From Jeotgalibacillus sp. S-D1 (GTDB lineage: Bacteria; Bacillota; Bacilli; Bacillales; Jeotgalibacillaceae), in the NCBI RefSeq assembly GCF_004358665.1, contig NZ_SMZR01000003.1, positions 1 through 64,000 of the forward strand: 64,000 bases of DNA. Reading direction: 5' to 3'. The notes beneath the pieces were generated by a model. That model worked only from the letters and a program-made list of their open reading frames with translations, did no database searches and was not told the DNA's origin. Position 1 is the first letter of the stretch. Every line of letters starts with the position of its first letter. The translations under genes were made by a program, and so were the position numbers. Below are positions 1 to 8,363 of the stretch, piece by piece.

Positions 1-535
1 ACCTTAGCGTCAAAGCCTTTTTCATTGTGAGAAGCCAGACCGTGGGCCGTCCACTCGCCAGGAGGCATTTTATCGATCACTTTTGTGAGTTTATCGATCA
101 CTTCTGCCTTTATATCGATCATCTTCGTTGGTATATCGATCAGATTCGGACATTTATCGGTCAGCACCCCATTTTCCACACTTTTATCGGTCAGATTTCC
201 GTTTTATCGCACATGTTTGAGTGTTTATCGATCATCTTTTTGCTTTTATCAGACAAACCCGCTTTTCTCACCTTAGCGTCAAAGCTTTTTTCAATGTGAG
301 AAGCCAGACCGTGGGCCGTCCACTCGCCAGGAGGCATTTTATCGATCACTTTTGTGAGTTTATCGATCACTTCTGCCTTTATATCGATCATCTTCGCCGA
401 TATATCGATCAGATCCTGACATTTATCGGTCAGCACCCCATTTTCCACACTTTTATCGGTCAGATTTCCGTTTTATCGCACATCTTTGCGCGTTTATCGA
501 TCATCTTTTAGCTTTTATCGATCATTCCGCCCCCA
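1..535. repeat. Tandem pair of 269-bp repeats carrying 21-bp-periodic ATCGAT arrays
   Basis: Two direct copies, the second starting at 270, match over nearly the whole 269 bases. Each has a roughly 65-bp head (ACCTTAGCGTCAAAGC at 1 and about 270) and then nine ATCGAT-like units. Units start at 72, 93, 114, 135, 156, 186, 206, 227 and 248 in copy 1, and at 341, 362, 383, 404, 425, 455, 475, 496 and 517 in copy 2. Spacing is 21 except one 30-bp step and one 20-bp step. Read on the minus strand the units give xIDKxxx heptads, but the 20-bp step breaks the frame. The window edge may hide further copies. I do not call a gene here. Confidence 0.85.
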
Positions 536-568
536 GCCCCAACTAAACACCAACTTCCCCCTGTCCTA

Positions 569-597
569 TTTACACATTTACCCAACAATGCTACACT
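569..597 (+). promoter_or_regulatory. Promoter of the T-box leader
   Basis: A -35 box TTTACA (569-574) and a -10 box TACACT (592-597) are separated by 17 bp. Transcription would start near 604, just before the T-box structure. No other good promoter lies before the MFS gene. Confidence 0.55.
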
Positions 598-604
598 ATC
601 AAAA

Positions 605-886
605 ATAAAACGCGATGATGAGAAGAGTAGATAAATTATTTCTTCAAAGAGAGCTCCAGACTGGTGAAAAGGAGCAGGAAAGATTTATTGAACCAAATCT
701 TTGAGCAGCACAAAGGAACCTGTTTAGGGGATGGTGTGACGGGAGCTCCCGTTATAGAGCCGGGGTATAAGCGAAAGCTGTACTTAATGAGACTGATATG
801 GCGACATGTCAATAAACCTGGAGTGGCACCGCGAGATTATAATCCCGCCTCCAAGATGAAAATCTTGGAGGTGGGATTTTTTGTTG
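605..886 (+). promoter_or_regulatory. T-box leader with terminator, upstream of an MFS gene
   Basis: The leader has the order of a tRNA-sensing T-box: an AGAGAG element (648-653), a stem I loop TGGTGAAAAGGAGC (662-675), a specifier-type loop GAACCAAA (690-697), the T-box core GGAGTGGCACCGCG (820-833) and an intrinsic terminator (stem 842-857 with 862-877, then T residues). The variable base after TGG is C (827), which would pair with a tRNA whose discriminator is G. The specifier loop can be read AAC, ACC or CCA. Of these only AAC (Asn) normally goes with G73, so Asn is a tentative reading. The element controls the transporter that starts at 935. A 124-codon ORF across it is not a gene. Confidence 0.85.
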
Positions 887-934
887 TCAACTATTCGAAA
901 TTGATTGCAAATGATTACGCGGGGAGTGTCGCAC

Positions 935-2173
935 ATGGAGCTGCTGACGAAAAAAGACTACTGGAGATATACTTTTATTTTGATGGCAGGTCTGGGTATT
1001 TCCAATATCGGAGCATGGATTTACCTGCTTTCACTTAATTTACTTTTATATGATATGACCGGCTCGCCGCTCAGTATTGTCATTCTTTACACACTTGGTC
1101 CCCTCGCCGCCCTATTTACAAACAGCTGGTCGGGCAGCATGATCGATCGTAACAGCAAACGAACATTAATGATTGTTCTTGATGTTGTGAGGGCGCTCAT
1201 TATCCTACTCATTCCTTTTATATCAACGGTCTGGGTGATTTATCTTACTGCATTTTTGATTAATATCGCGAATGCCATGTTTAAGCCCGCCTCGATGGTA
1301 TATATAACCAAACTAATTCCTGAGGAGCACCGGAAGAAATTCAATTCGTTGTATAGTGTGATGACATCCGGGGCATTTTTAATTGGTCCGGCAATAGCAG
1401 GCCTTCTTTTTATCGTCAGCTCACCTGTCTTTGCGCTGTACTTTACAGGGGCAGCCTTTTTGTTATCTTCTATAGCTACATGGTTTATGCCGGAGGTTGA
1501 ACAAGCAACGATTCCAGACAACAATAAATCATCCTCATCCCTTCTGCTTGTAAAGGAAGATTGGACGCTCGTTGTTGAATTTACCCGCAAGCACATAGCA
1601 GTATTTATGATTTACCTGTTATTTAATGGAACTATGATGGTACTAGCCACAGCAGTCGACTCGCTGGAAGCCGTGTTTTCTTTAGAGGTTCTGCATCTCT
1701 CCAACAGTGAATACGGGTTTCTTGTAAGCATTGCAGGAGCAGGCATAGCTGCTGGATCTTTATGCAATATGATTTATGCGAGATGGTTTTCTCTGTTTAA
1801 GCTGATGGGCTTTGGTACATTATTTGTTTCAGGGGGATATGTGATATTCGCTTTTTCTGCAAATTTTACCCTTGCTGCAATCGGCTGTTTCACTCTTGCC
1901 TTTTTTATCTCTTTTGCGAATACAGGCTACCTCACTTTTTACCAAAACAATATACCGGCTGAAGTAATGGGGCGGGTAGGGAGTATTTATGGCTTAATGG
2001 AGGCTTTACTGATTATCGTTGCTACCTTGACCCTCGGGGCTCTTTCAGAACTGGTTTCTGTTCAAATAGCAGTCAGAGCAGGAACACTGGCGATGGTTCT
2101 TACAGCTGTCTCTTTAATCGGTTATCTTTATCTCTCAAAAGGCGGCTCTTCCCTGATAAAACCAGGGCAGTGA
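935..2173 (+). CDS. MFS transporter (MFS_3-like), T-box controlled
   Basis: A 412-residue integral membrane protein with about 12 hydrophobic segments and the major-facilitator loop signature after the second helix (SGSMIDRNSKR, near residue 60). It resembles the MFS_3 group, which includes macrolide-efflux and EntS-like exporters. The start is taken at ATG 935 because GGGGAGTG precedes it; the ATG at 905 lies only about 20 bases after the terminator and has no good ribosome site. It is the only gene behind the T-box, so expression should rise when one aminoacyl-tRNA is short. That suggests transport of an amino acid, a peptide, or a toxin that hits a tRNA synthetase. The substrate cannot be read from sequence. 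Confidence 0.85.
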   Translation: MELLTKKDYWRYTFILMAGLGISNIGAWIYLLSLNLLLYDMTGSPLSIVILYTLGPLAALFTNSWSGSMIDRNSKRTLMIVLDVVRALIILLIPFISTVWVIYLTAFLINIANAMFKPASMVYITKLIPEEHRKKFNSLYSVMTSGAFLIGPAIAGLLFIVSSPVFALYFTGAAFLLSSIATWFMPEVEQATIPDNNKSSSSLLLVKEDWTLVVEFTRKHIAVFMIYLLFNGTMMVLATAVDSLEAVFSLEVLHLSNSEYGFLVSIAGAGIAAGSLCNMIYARWFSLFKLMGFGTLFVSGGYVIFAFSANFTLAAIGCFTLAFFISFANTGYLTFYQNNIPAEVMGRVGSIYGLMEALLIIVATLTLGALSELVSVQIAVRAGTLAMVLTAVSLIGYLYLSKGGSSLIKPGQ

Positions 2174-2240
2174 ACTAGCCGCCACCCTCTGCTTGTAGTA
2201 CAATAGAAGGATATGTATAGACAAGAAGGAGATTTTTAAA

Positions 2241-3047
2241 ATGAACTATAAAATGATTGTGCTAGATATGGATGATACACTGCTGCGCGATGACTATACA
2301 ATGTCAGAACGTACAATTAAGGCTCTTATGACGGCACAGGAAGCCGGTGTGAAAGTGGTTCTTGCTTCCGGGCGCCCTACCTTTGCAATGCTGGATGTTG
2401 CTGCACAATTAAAACTTGATGAATATGGAAGCTATATTTTATCTTTTAATGGTGCAAAAATTATTAATGCTAAGACAAAGGAAGAGGTTTTTTCAAGTAC
2501 GCTTTCACCGGAAACAGTCCACCGTTTATATGAGATAAGCAAAAGAGAAAATGTCGGAATTCACACATACATTGGCGATTCCATTGTAACGGAAAGTGCT
2601 AATCCGTTTTCTGATATTGAAGCTGAGATCACCGGCCTTCCCCTTCATGTGGTAGACGATTTCAAGAAGACGATTACAGATCCTGTCGTGAAGGTCTTAA
2701 TGCTTGAAAAAGAAGAGATTCTGGTCCATACAGAAAAGAAACTTCAGAGAGAATTAAACGGGGAACTTAGTGTTATGCGTTCAAAACCCTATTTCCTTGA
2801 GTTCACAGAAAGCGGCGTAACAAAAGGTTCCAGTATCGAACAGCTGATCAAACAGTTTGATATTAAGCAGGAGGAAGTCATCGCAGTTGGGGACAGTTAT
2901 AATGACCTGTCCATGATTCAATTTGCCGGACTCGGGATTGCCATGGGAAATGCGCCGGATGATATGAGAGAAGCTGCGGATTACGTAGCCGATACAAATA
3001 TGAACGATGGCGTCGCTAAAGTGGTTGAAGAATTTTTATTAAAATAA
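2241..3047 (+). CDS. Cof-type HAD-IIB phosphatase
   Basis: A 268-residue cytoplasmic haloacid-dehalogenase-fold hydrolase. Motif I is DMDDT (residues 9-13, Asp9 the expected nucleophile), motif II is ASGRP near residue 42, and GDSYNDLSM near residue 215 gives the Mg-binding acidic residues. The large cap insert between motifs II and III is typical of Cof/YidA sugar-phosphate phosphatases. Length fits the family. AAGGAGA precedes the ATG. It stands alone, 67 bp behind the MFS gene. The physiological substrate is unknown. Confidence 0.9.
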   Translation: MNYKMIVLDMDDTLLRDDYTMSERTIKALMTAQEAGVKVVLASGRPTFAMLDVAAQLKLDEYGSYILSFNGAKIINAKTKEEVFSSTLSPETVHRLYEISKRENVGIHTYIGDSIVTESANPFSDIEAEITGLPLHVVDDFKKTITDPVVKVLMLEKEEILVHTEKKLQRELNGELSVMRSKPYFLEFTESGVTKGSSIEQLIKQFDIKQEEVIAVGDSYNDLSMIQFAGLGIAMGNAPDDMREAADYVADTNMNDGVAKVVEEFLLK

Positions 3048-3080
3048 ATTTCTGATCACACACTTCGTGGAGGTTCATAC

Positions 3081-3782
3081 ATGCATATTCATACGTTTAT
3101 AAGCAGGACCGGATACTGTTCTCGAAGGGAAACAATCCGGCTGATTGAAGCTGGCAGAGTGACAATAAACGGCGTTCCTTGCACATCGAAACAGCAGGTT
3201 GAAGCAGAAGACGAGATTCGGATCGATGGAAAACGGCTTCCGGATACTCCCCTTCCTGTTTACTTAGCCTACAATAAGCCTAGGGGTGTTACCTGCACTG
3301 CTCAGCCAAATGTTAAGGATAATATTATTGACTATATCAATTATCCAGAGAGAATTTTTCCTGTGGGCCGTCTGGACAAAGATTCCGAGGGCCTGATCCT
3401 GCTTACGAACGATGGCAGCATTGTAAACCCCTTAATGAAAAAGGAGTTCCATCGCGAAAAGGAATATATTGTGACAGTAGACCGCCCTATTTCAGCCATG
3501 CTTATCCAGGGTATTCAAGAAGGCGGGATCAATATCCGGGGAACCCTTACCTCCCCCTGCCAAGCGCTGCAACTAGATGACTATACTCTGGCCATCACAC
3601 TGACTCAGGGATTAAACAGACAAATTCGCCGTATGTGCCGAACATTTGATTATACCGTTCAGACATTAAAGAGAATCCGAATCGGAAGCATCCACTTGGA
3701 AAACCTGGCTGTTGGCCAGTGGAGACATTTAAACCATGACGAAATTCATCAATTAAAAAAGGAATCCCTGCATGGAAAGTAA
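3081..3782 (+). CDS. rluF: rRNA pseudouridine synthase, RsuA/RluF family
   Basis: A 233-residue enzyme that isomerises uridine in rRNA. An S4 RNA-binding domain fills residues 1-60, followed by the catalytic domain with GRLDKDSEG, where Asp99 is the expected catalytic residue. LLTNDG and the GLNRQIRRM motif, typical of the RsuA/RluB/RluE/RluF branch, follow. GTGGAGG precedes the ATG. Assignment to RluF (23S U2604) rather than another branch member rests on overall likeness and is moderate. The gene's 3' end forms the left arm of its own terminator. Confidence 0.85.
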   Translation: MHIHTFISRTGYCSRRETIRLIEAGRVTINGVPCTSKQQVEAEDEIRIDGKRLPDTPLPVYLAYNKPRGVTCTAQPNVKDNIIDYINYPERIFPVGRLDKDSEGLILLTNDGSIVNPLMKKEFHREKEYIVTVDRPISAMLIQGIQEGGINIRGTLTSPCQALQLDDYTLAITLTQGLNRQIRRMCRTFDYTVQTLKRIRIGSIHLENLAVGQWRHLNHDEIHQLKKESLHGK

Positions 3783-3800
3783 TGCCGGGATTTCTTTTTT
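3763..3800 (+). terminator. Terminator overlapping the 3' end of the pseudouridine synthase gene
   Basis: AATCCCTGCAT (3763-3773) pairs with ATGCCGGGATT (3782-3792) and is followed by TTTCTTTTTT. The left arm lies inside the last codons of the upstream gene. Confidence 0.75.
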
Positions 3801-3976
3801 GTCTTATTAACTGCCTTCCCCTCCACTTCACATATCATGCCTCTAAACATAATCTCCCATTTATATGATTGTATATAACTAAAAACTATTAATCTGTCTC
3901 TCTTTCTGTTTTGATTGTGAAAACTTAGGGAACAAAGACATTGAAGCATACTAAAAAATGAATAGGAGGACGCTTT

Positions 3977-5800
3977 ATGAACAATATCTTTACAGATAAC
4001 GGTTTTAACTCAGGCGCGTTTTTAAATTCCATTGGCAATTTCGTCCTGGCATTATTAGTCTTACTTATCGGTTATTTAGTTGCCAAAGCAATTGGAAAAG
4101 CAGTTGAAAAAGTACTGCTGAAAACAGGCGTTATCAAGAAATATGGCTCTCCCAGACGGAGAACGGCTGTAGCCCAGCCGCAAAAAGCAGAACGTGAGGA
4201 GAAGAAACCTTCATGGCCTCCAGAAAAGATTATTGGAAAAGTAGTTTTCTACATTTTAATGGTCTTTGTATTAGTCTTATTTTTCAACATTCTTAATCTG
4301 GAAATTATTGCAACACCTCTAGCGAATATGGTAGATACCATGCTTGCATTTATTCCAAATGTATTGAAGGCAGCGCTGATTCTGCTGCTTGCTTACGGGA
4401 TTGCACTCGTTTTAAAAACACTTGTTGTAAAAGGCGGACATGCCATTGCAAGGAACAAGAGTGTAAGTGAGCACAAATATGTTAAAGATCGCAGAAATTT
4501 AAATGACTACGTAGAAAACATTGGAACCATCGTGTTTTATGTTGTTTTACTGATGTTCCTTCCAGGTATTTTGGGAGCGCTTGGAATCGACGCGATTTCT
4601 GAACCATTCAGCGATATGCTGGCAAGCTTCCTGGCATTTATTCCACGCCTTGTAGCAGCTGCATTAATCTTTGCTGTAGGCTGGATTGTTGCGAAAATCA
4701 TTCGTGACATTGTTTCGAACTTCCTTCATGCTGTTGGGACAGATAAAGCTGCCCACCGCCTTGGATTCTCAAACTTCCTGAAAGATACTACTCTTTCTTC
4801 CATTATCGGAACGGTCGTTTTTGTACTTATCATGATTCCTGTTACCATCTCAGCGCTTGATCAGCTGCAGATCGAAGGAATTACCGGACCAGCGATTAAT
4901 ATGCTGAATAATGTCATTGCGATGATACCAAATATTATTATTGCCCTTGCTCTTATCTTTGTCGGACTATGGGCTGGTAAATGGGTACGCAGATTTGTTG
5001 CAGATTTCCTTGGAAGACTTGGCTTTAACAATGCAACCAATCATTTAAAAGTTGGAGGATGGAAGCCAAATCAATCCAGAATGACCCCAGCTGATATTGT
5101 AGGTTATCTTGCACAAATTGTTGTAGTCATCCTGTTTTTTGTTGAAGCCTTCCAAATTGTCGGGCTCAACTTCATGGTTGATCTTGGATCAGCAGTTGTC
5201 GCATTTTTACCTAGCGTGATAACAGCGGTTATTATTTTGGCACTTGGTATTATCTTAGGAAACATTGTGAAGCGGGTTCTGGACAGTCTGTTTACAGGAT
5301 CTCAGCTATCTTCCCTAAGTTCAGCTGCTAAATACGCCATTATGGCACTTGCATTATTTATGGCTCTTGACCAATTAGGCGTTGCCGATACAATTGTTAA
5401 TTCAGCCTTTATCTTAATCCTTGGTGCACTTGCTCTTGCATTTGGATTAGCATTCGGACTGGGCGGCAGAGATAATGCTTCACGCTACCTGGATAAATTG
5501 GAACGAAAAGCTGAAACGACTGAGCTTTCCAGAGAACGTGCTGCAGCAACGGCGGAAGAAATCAGAAATGAATACAAACGCCCTGCGAATCATTCAACCG
5601 CTTCAAAAAAGCCGTACTCTACTTCAGTAAATGAACCACCGAACACCCCAACGCCAAAAACCGGCTGGGAAGGAACCGGCGAAGATCTTTCTAATGATAC
5701 TTCTGCCTGGACCACTGAAGATGACATTTACACTGAAGGAACAATCAACAATCCTTCAATTGATCCTGATGATTTACATCCGCCAAGACGCGGTAAATAA
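3977..5800 (+). CDS. Membrane protein with repeated TM-helix (mechanosensitive-channel-like) segments
   Basis: A 607-residue membrane protein with repeated pairs of hydrophobic helices, each repeat containing motifs such as ANMVDTMLAFIPNVLKAALI, SDMLASFLAFIPRLVAAALI and NMLNNVIAMIPNIIIAL. This is the conserved TM-helix repeat found in MscS-related proteins, but the usual MscS beta domain is not evident. The last 100 residues are hydrophilic and rich in Pro, Thr and Glu. TAGGAGG precedes the ATG and a strong terminator follows. A role in membrane tension or ion flow is inference only. Confidence 0.8.
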   Translation: MNNIFTDNGFNSGAFLNSIGNFVLALLVLLIGYLVAKAIGKAVEKVLLKTGVIKKYGSPRRRTAVAQPQKAEREEKKPSWPPEKIIGKVVFYILMVFVLVLFFNILNLEIIATPLANMVDTMLAFIPNVLKAALILLLAYGIALVLKTLVVKGGHAIARNKSVSEHKYVKDRRNLNDYVENIGTIVFYVVLLMFLPGILGALGIDAISEPFSDMLASFLAFIPRLVAAALIFAVGWIVAKIIRDIVSNFLHAVGTDKAAHRLGFSNFLKDTTLSSIIGTVVFVLIMIPVTISALDQLQIEGITGPAINMLNNVIAMIPNIIIALALIFVGLWAGKWVRRFVADFLGRLGFNNATNHLKVGGWKPNQSRMTPADIVGYLAQIVVVILFFVEAFQIVGLNFMVDLGSAVVAFLPSVITAVIILALGIILGNIVKRVLDSLFTGSQLSSLSSAAKYAIMALALFMALDQLGVADTIVNSAFILILGALALAFGLAFGLGGRDNASRYLDKLERKAETTELSRERAAATAEEIRNEYKRPANHSTASKKPYSTSVNEPPNTPTPKTGWEGTGEDLSNDTSAWTTEDDIYTEGTINNPSIDPDDLHPPRRGK

Positions 5801-5801
5801 C

Positions 5802-5846
5802 GAAAGAATCCCCCGTATGATAATTATACGGGGGATTCTTTCGTTT
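5802..5846. terminator. Strong bidirectional terminator
   Basis: GAAAGAATCCCCCGTAT and ATACGGGGGATTCTTTC form a 17-bp perfect stem around a short AT loop. It can end both the rightward channel-like gene and the leftward symporter pair. Confidence 0.9.
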
Positions 5847-5863
5847 CTCCTTTAAAGTCAGGT

Positions 5864-6112
5864 TCAGCTAATACGTGATTGTTTCTTTTCGATGAAATAT
5901 TCCACCCAGGGACGAATGGTCGTATACAGTCCGGCAATAACCAGCCATCCGAAGGCAAGGTATGTCCACCCTTTAAAAAACTGCAAGGTGTAATTATAGC
6001 CGGTTAGAAACATGATGCCCGGGAATGCAAAAATAAGCAGAAATGTTAACCCAAGAGCCCATCTGGTACACAGCTTTGCATCTTTCAGCAGCTGACGATC
6101 CTCCATTTTCAC
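5864..6112 (-). CDS. Small two-helix membrane partner of the adjacent symporter
   Basis: An 82-residue protein with two hydrophobic segments (about residues 17-37 and 48-68) and charged ends. Its ATG overlaps the symporter stop by 4 bp (ATGA), so the two are translationally coupled. Small membrane proteins of this sort accompany several SSS-family transporters, for example the YhdT type next to PanF, and are thought to be accessory subunits. I do not recognise a named family with certainty. Confidence 0.75.
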   Translation of the reverse strand: MKMEDRQLLKDAKLCTRWALGLTFLLIFAFPGIMFLTGYNYTLQFFKGWTYLAFGWLVIAGLYTTIRPWVEYFIEKKQSRIS

Positions 6113-7665
6113 ACAGCCCCTTTGCGTTTAACGAATTCAATTTCTTCCTGATTTTCCTCTTCATCTTCATCGAAGCTTTTAAATTGATCCTTTAAGGCTT
6201 CAAAATCGAATTCCTGTTTAGAAAGGAGCGCGTGTCCAATTGAAATAAGTCCGCTGACAATAAAGACAGTAAGGTTTCCAAATAGCATGGAATATAATTG
6301 ACCTAATGAATCCACATTTATTTGACCGTACATGACATAGGCTGAAATATTCCAAACGGTAATACCTGAAATCATGCCAAGTAACGCTCCATAAAAACAA
6401 CCATCATTTGTTGCTCTTTTCCATAACAGTCCAATGGTTAATGGTATAACAGCCCCGCTTACAAAGATCCCCATCGCCATATATACGAAGCCCAGACCGA
6501 TTCCAATATTAAAAAGCAGGATTGAAAACAGACCCATCGCAAGCCCGAATGACAAGGTAACGCTTCGGGAAACTTTTAACGTTTGTGCACTGCTCGCCTT
6601 TGGATTGATCGATTTTCGGTAAATATCCGTCACAATAATATTCGTAATGGCTGTAAGCTCCGCCGCTCCCGTGGAAATAACAGCCATAAACAACATCACT
6701 AAAAATAAAATCGATCCCGCAGTTCCCAGCAAATGAGCTGCCATAAGCGGTGCAGACGCGTCAGGATCCCCAATTGTCAGCCCTAGTCCTGCAGCACTGA
6801 CACCTAAAAAAGTCGCTATAGCAAATGGAATCGAAAACCATGCAATGCCCCCATATATGTAAGCTTTTGAAGCAGCACTGTCCTTACTTGCAATCGCTCG
6901 CTGCCAATAGGACTGATCCACAAATACTGTCCCGAAGTTCCCGATGATATTAATCATTCCAAAAAGCAGGCCGGGTATTGAAGCCATCGTCAGCATCTGC
7001 TGTGAATCCGGCAGCGAGCTCAATCCTTCATAGACAGTGGTTACGCCAAATTTCGTATAGACAACTGTGGCAAAAACAACAAGAATAACAAATATCATAA
7101 CCGTGTTTAAATAATCAGCTATAAAGGAAGCCTTTAACCCTCCGATCATGGTATAGATGGTAAAGGTTAAGGGGATTAAAAAAGCTGCCGCATAGATATT
7201 CATACCCGTTAACGAATTCAAGGCGATCGCCCCTCCAAGGATAACCATGGAGGTGACAATAATATTGGTCATTAACGCAAAAAACATCATAAGCGTATGG
7301 TTTTTGCCATCAAATCGCTTTCCAATGAACTCTAAAAATGTATGGGCGTTTGGTGCTTTTCTTTTTAGATGAATAGCAACAATAGCAAATAATAAAACCT
7401 GAATACATGCGCCGGCAGCGTACCAATACGGACCGCTTATCCCGTACTGAAACCCTGTGGAGGATGACATCATAAGCGTAGCAGCCCATGTCCAGGCAGC
7501 GATAATTGAAGCACTTGCCAGTCCGATCCCTATGCTTCTTCCTGCAGTACTAAACTGTTCAGCGGTCATCTTTGTTTTCCTTCGACGCTGCATGATAACG
7601 GTAAGACCGGTAAAGAATACGCCAAAGAATAATAAAATAAGATACCCCGTTATTGGTGTTAACAT
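6109..7665 (-). CDS. Sodium:solute symporter (SSS family)
   Basis: A 518-residue membrane protein with about 13 hydrophobic segments and the SSS fold. The N-terminal STAGRSIG stretch, the AAWTWAATLMMSSSTGF helix and the GGLKASFIADYLNTVMIF segment are typical of the DUR3/PutP-like part of the family. The C-terminal 35 residues are highly acidic and cytoplasmic. GGAGGGG precedes the ATG. Cotransported solute is not predictable; urea, nucleobase and carboxylate carriers all fall near here. A palindromic site at 7731-7771 lies upstream. Confidence 0.85.
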   Translation of the reverse strand: MLTPITGYLILLFFGVFFTGLTVIMQRRRKTKMTAEQFSTAGRSIGIGLASASIIAAWTWAATLMMSSSTGFQYGISGPYWYAAGACIQVLLFAIVAIHLKRKAPNAHTFLEFIGKRFDGKNHTLMMFFALMTNIIVTSMVILGGAIALNSLTGMNIYAAAFLIPLTFTIYTMIGGLKASFIADYLNTVMIFVILVVFATVVYTKFGVTTVYEGLSSLPDSQQMLTMASIPGLLFGMINIIGNFGTVFVDQSYWQRAIASKDSAASKAYIYGGIAWFSIPFAIATFLGVSAAGLGLTIGDPDASAPLMAAHLLGTAGSILFLVMLFMAVISTGAAELTAITNIIVTDIYRKSINPKASSAQTLKVSRSVTLSFGLAMGLFSILLFNIGIGLGFVYMAMGIFVSGAVIPLTIGLLWKRATNDGCFYGALLGMISGITVWNISAYVMYGQINVDSLGQLYSMLFGNLTVFIVSGLISIGHALLSKQEFDFEALKDQFKSFDEDEEENQEEIEFVKRKGAV

Positions 7666-7730
7666 AAGCTCCCCTCCATTTTATTAACTAATTGATTGTT
7701 ATCATTTTCATAACAATTCAACTACTTAAT

Positions 7731-7771
7731 TGGTAATGGAAGTTAGTATACTAATGTTTACCAATCAATCA
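7731..7771. promoter_or_regulatory. Palindromic candidate operator upstream of the symporter
   Basis: A perfect 12-bp palindrome TTAGTATACTAA sits between the inverted arms ATTGGTAA and TTACCAAT, about 70-100 bp upstream of the symporter start. The other flank is the small basic-protein gene at 7880, so either gene could be the target. Confidence 0.45.
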
Positions 7772-7879
7772 AAAACTCCTGTCATATTTCCTGACATACT
7801 ATTTAATGACCTGTTTTATTTTATGAGTTTTTAAATGGTATAATAAAAGGAACCCTGTATGGAAAGGAATGACCCACTC

Positions 7880-8098
7880 ATGGCACGTTCAAAAGCACAA
7901 AAACATCGGAAAAAGCTTCTGCGGGAAGGCCGGCTGGACCCCCAGATAAAACGCAGCCCCTTTGCAGCATTGGAGCTGGATCTGCGTACAAAAACAACCA
8001 AAACCAAACAGGAAAAACTGCATCAGAGTAAACACAGGAACCACCTTACCGACGACAGCGGATGGGATGGTTCCTTTTATTATGGATTAGCAATATGA
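7880..8098 (+). CDS. Small basic conserved protein (MARSKAQKHRKK type)
   Basis: A 72-residue, strongly basic, soluble protein. The N-terminus MARSKAQKHRKKLLREG and the internal DLRTKTTKTKQEKL are of a kind seen in small uncharacterised Bacillaceae proteins (YqkK-like). The start is taken at ATG 7880 by family resemblance. ATG 7859 has a better-spaced AAAGGA site and would add seven residues. The charge suggests nucleic-acid contact, but no function is known to me. Confidence 0.65.
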   Translation: MARSKAQKHRKKLLREGRLDPQIKRSPFAALELDLRTKTTKTKQEKLHQSKHRNHLTDDSGWDGSFYYGLAI

Positions 8099-8144
8099 AA
8101 ATACAGTTTCTTATATGTGGCGATGAATTAATCCTCTAAAACAG

Positions 8145-8261
8145 AACCGGTTCATTTCCGCTGCAGGCGGAGGCTTTCCGCGGGGCGTGCGGTGAGCTCT
8201 GCGGGGTCTCACCTGTCACGCTGCATCCCGCAGGAGTCCCCGCCTTCCGCTCCAATGAACC
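8145..8261. repeat. GC-rich intergenic repeat, copy 1
   Basis: The GC-rich block carries TTCATTTCCGCTGCAGGCGG, GCGGGGTCTCACC and GCAGGAGTCCCCGCC, ends TCCGCTCCAATGAACC, and its ends are roughly inverted. The same family recurs at 9243-9372 and, inverted, at 51561-51690. Such elements are common between Bacillaceae genes; no coding capacity is seen. Confidence 0.75.
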
Positions 8262-8287
8262 TAAGAATTCAATCATTTATGTGTGTA

Positions 8288-8337
8288 TCAAAAAAGAAAA
8301 ATGACACTGCACTGTAACAGAGTCATTTTTCTTTTTT
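8288..8337. terminator. Bidirectional terminator before the YebC-type gene
   Basis: AAAAAAGAAAAATGAC and GTCATTTTTCTTTTTT form an inverted repeat around a 15-20 base loop, with A and T tracts on both sides. It lies just downstream of the leftward gene at 8364. Confidence 0.75.
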
Positions 8338-8363
8338 AAATTTATATTGAAATGGTCTTTAAC

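Noticed and set aside
191-448. 85-codon minus-strand ORF of xIDKxxx heptads
   Set aside because: It begins within the second 269-bp copy and crosses into the first, joining parts of two repeat copies. Its frame is broken by the 20-bp step at both ends of reading. Treated as repeat, not gene.
65-525. CRISPR array
   Set aside because: The period is only 21 bp, so unit plus spacer is shorter than any CRISPR repeat; no cas genes are present.
664-1038. 124-codon plus-strand ORF before the MFS gene
   Set aside because: It runs through the T-box leader and terminator and has no family likeness; the RNA structure explains the sequence.
6218-6622. Short ORFs on both strands within the symporter gene
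   Set aside because: Alternate frames of a well-supported membrane-protein gene.
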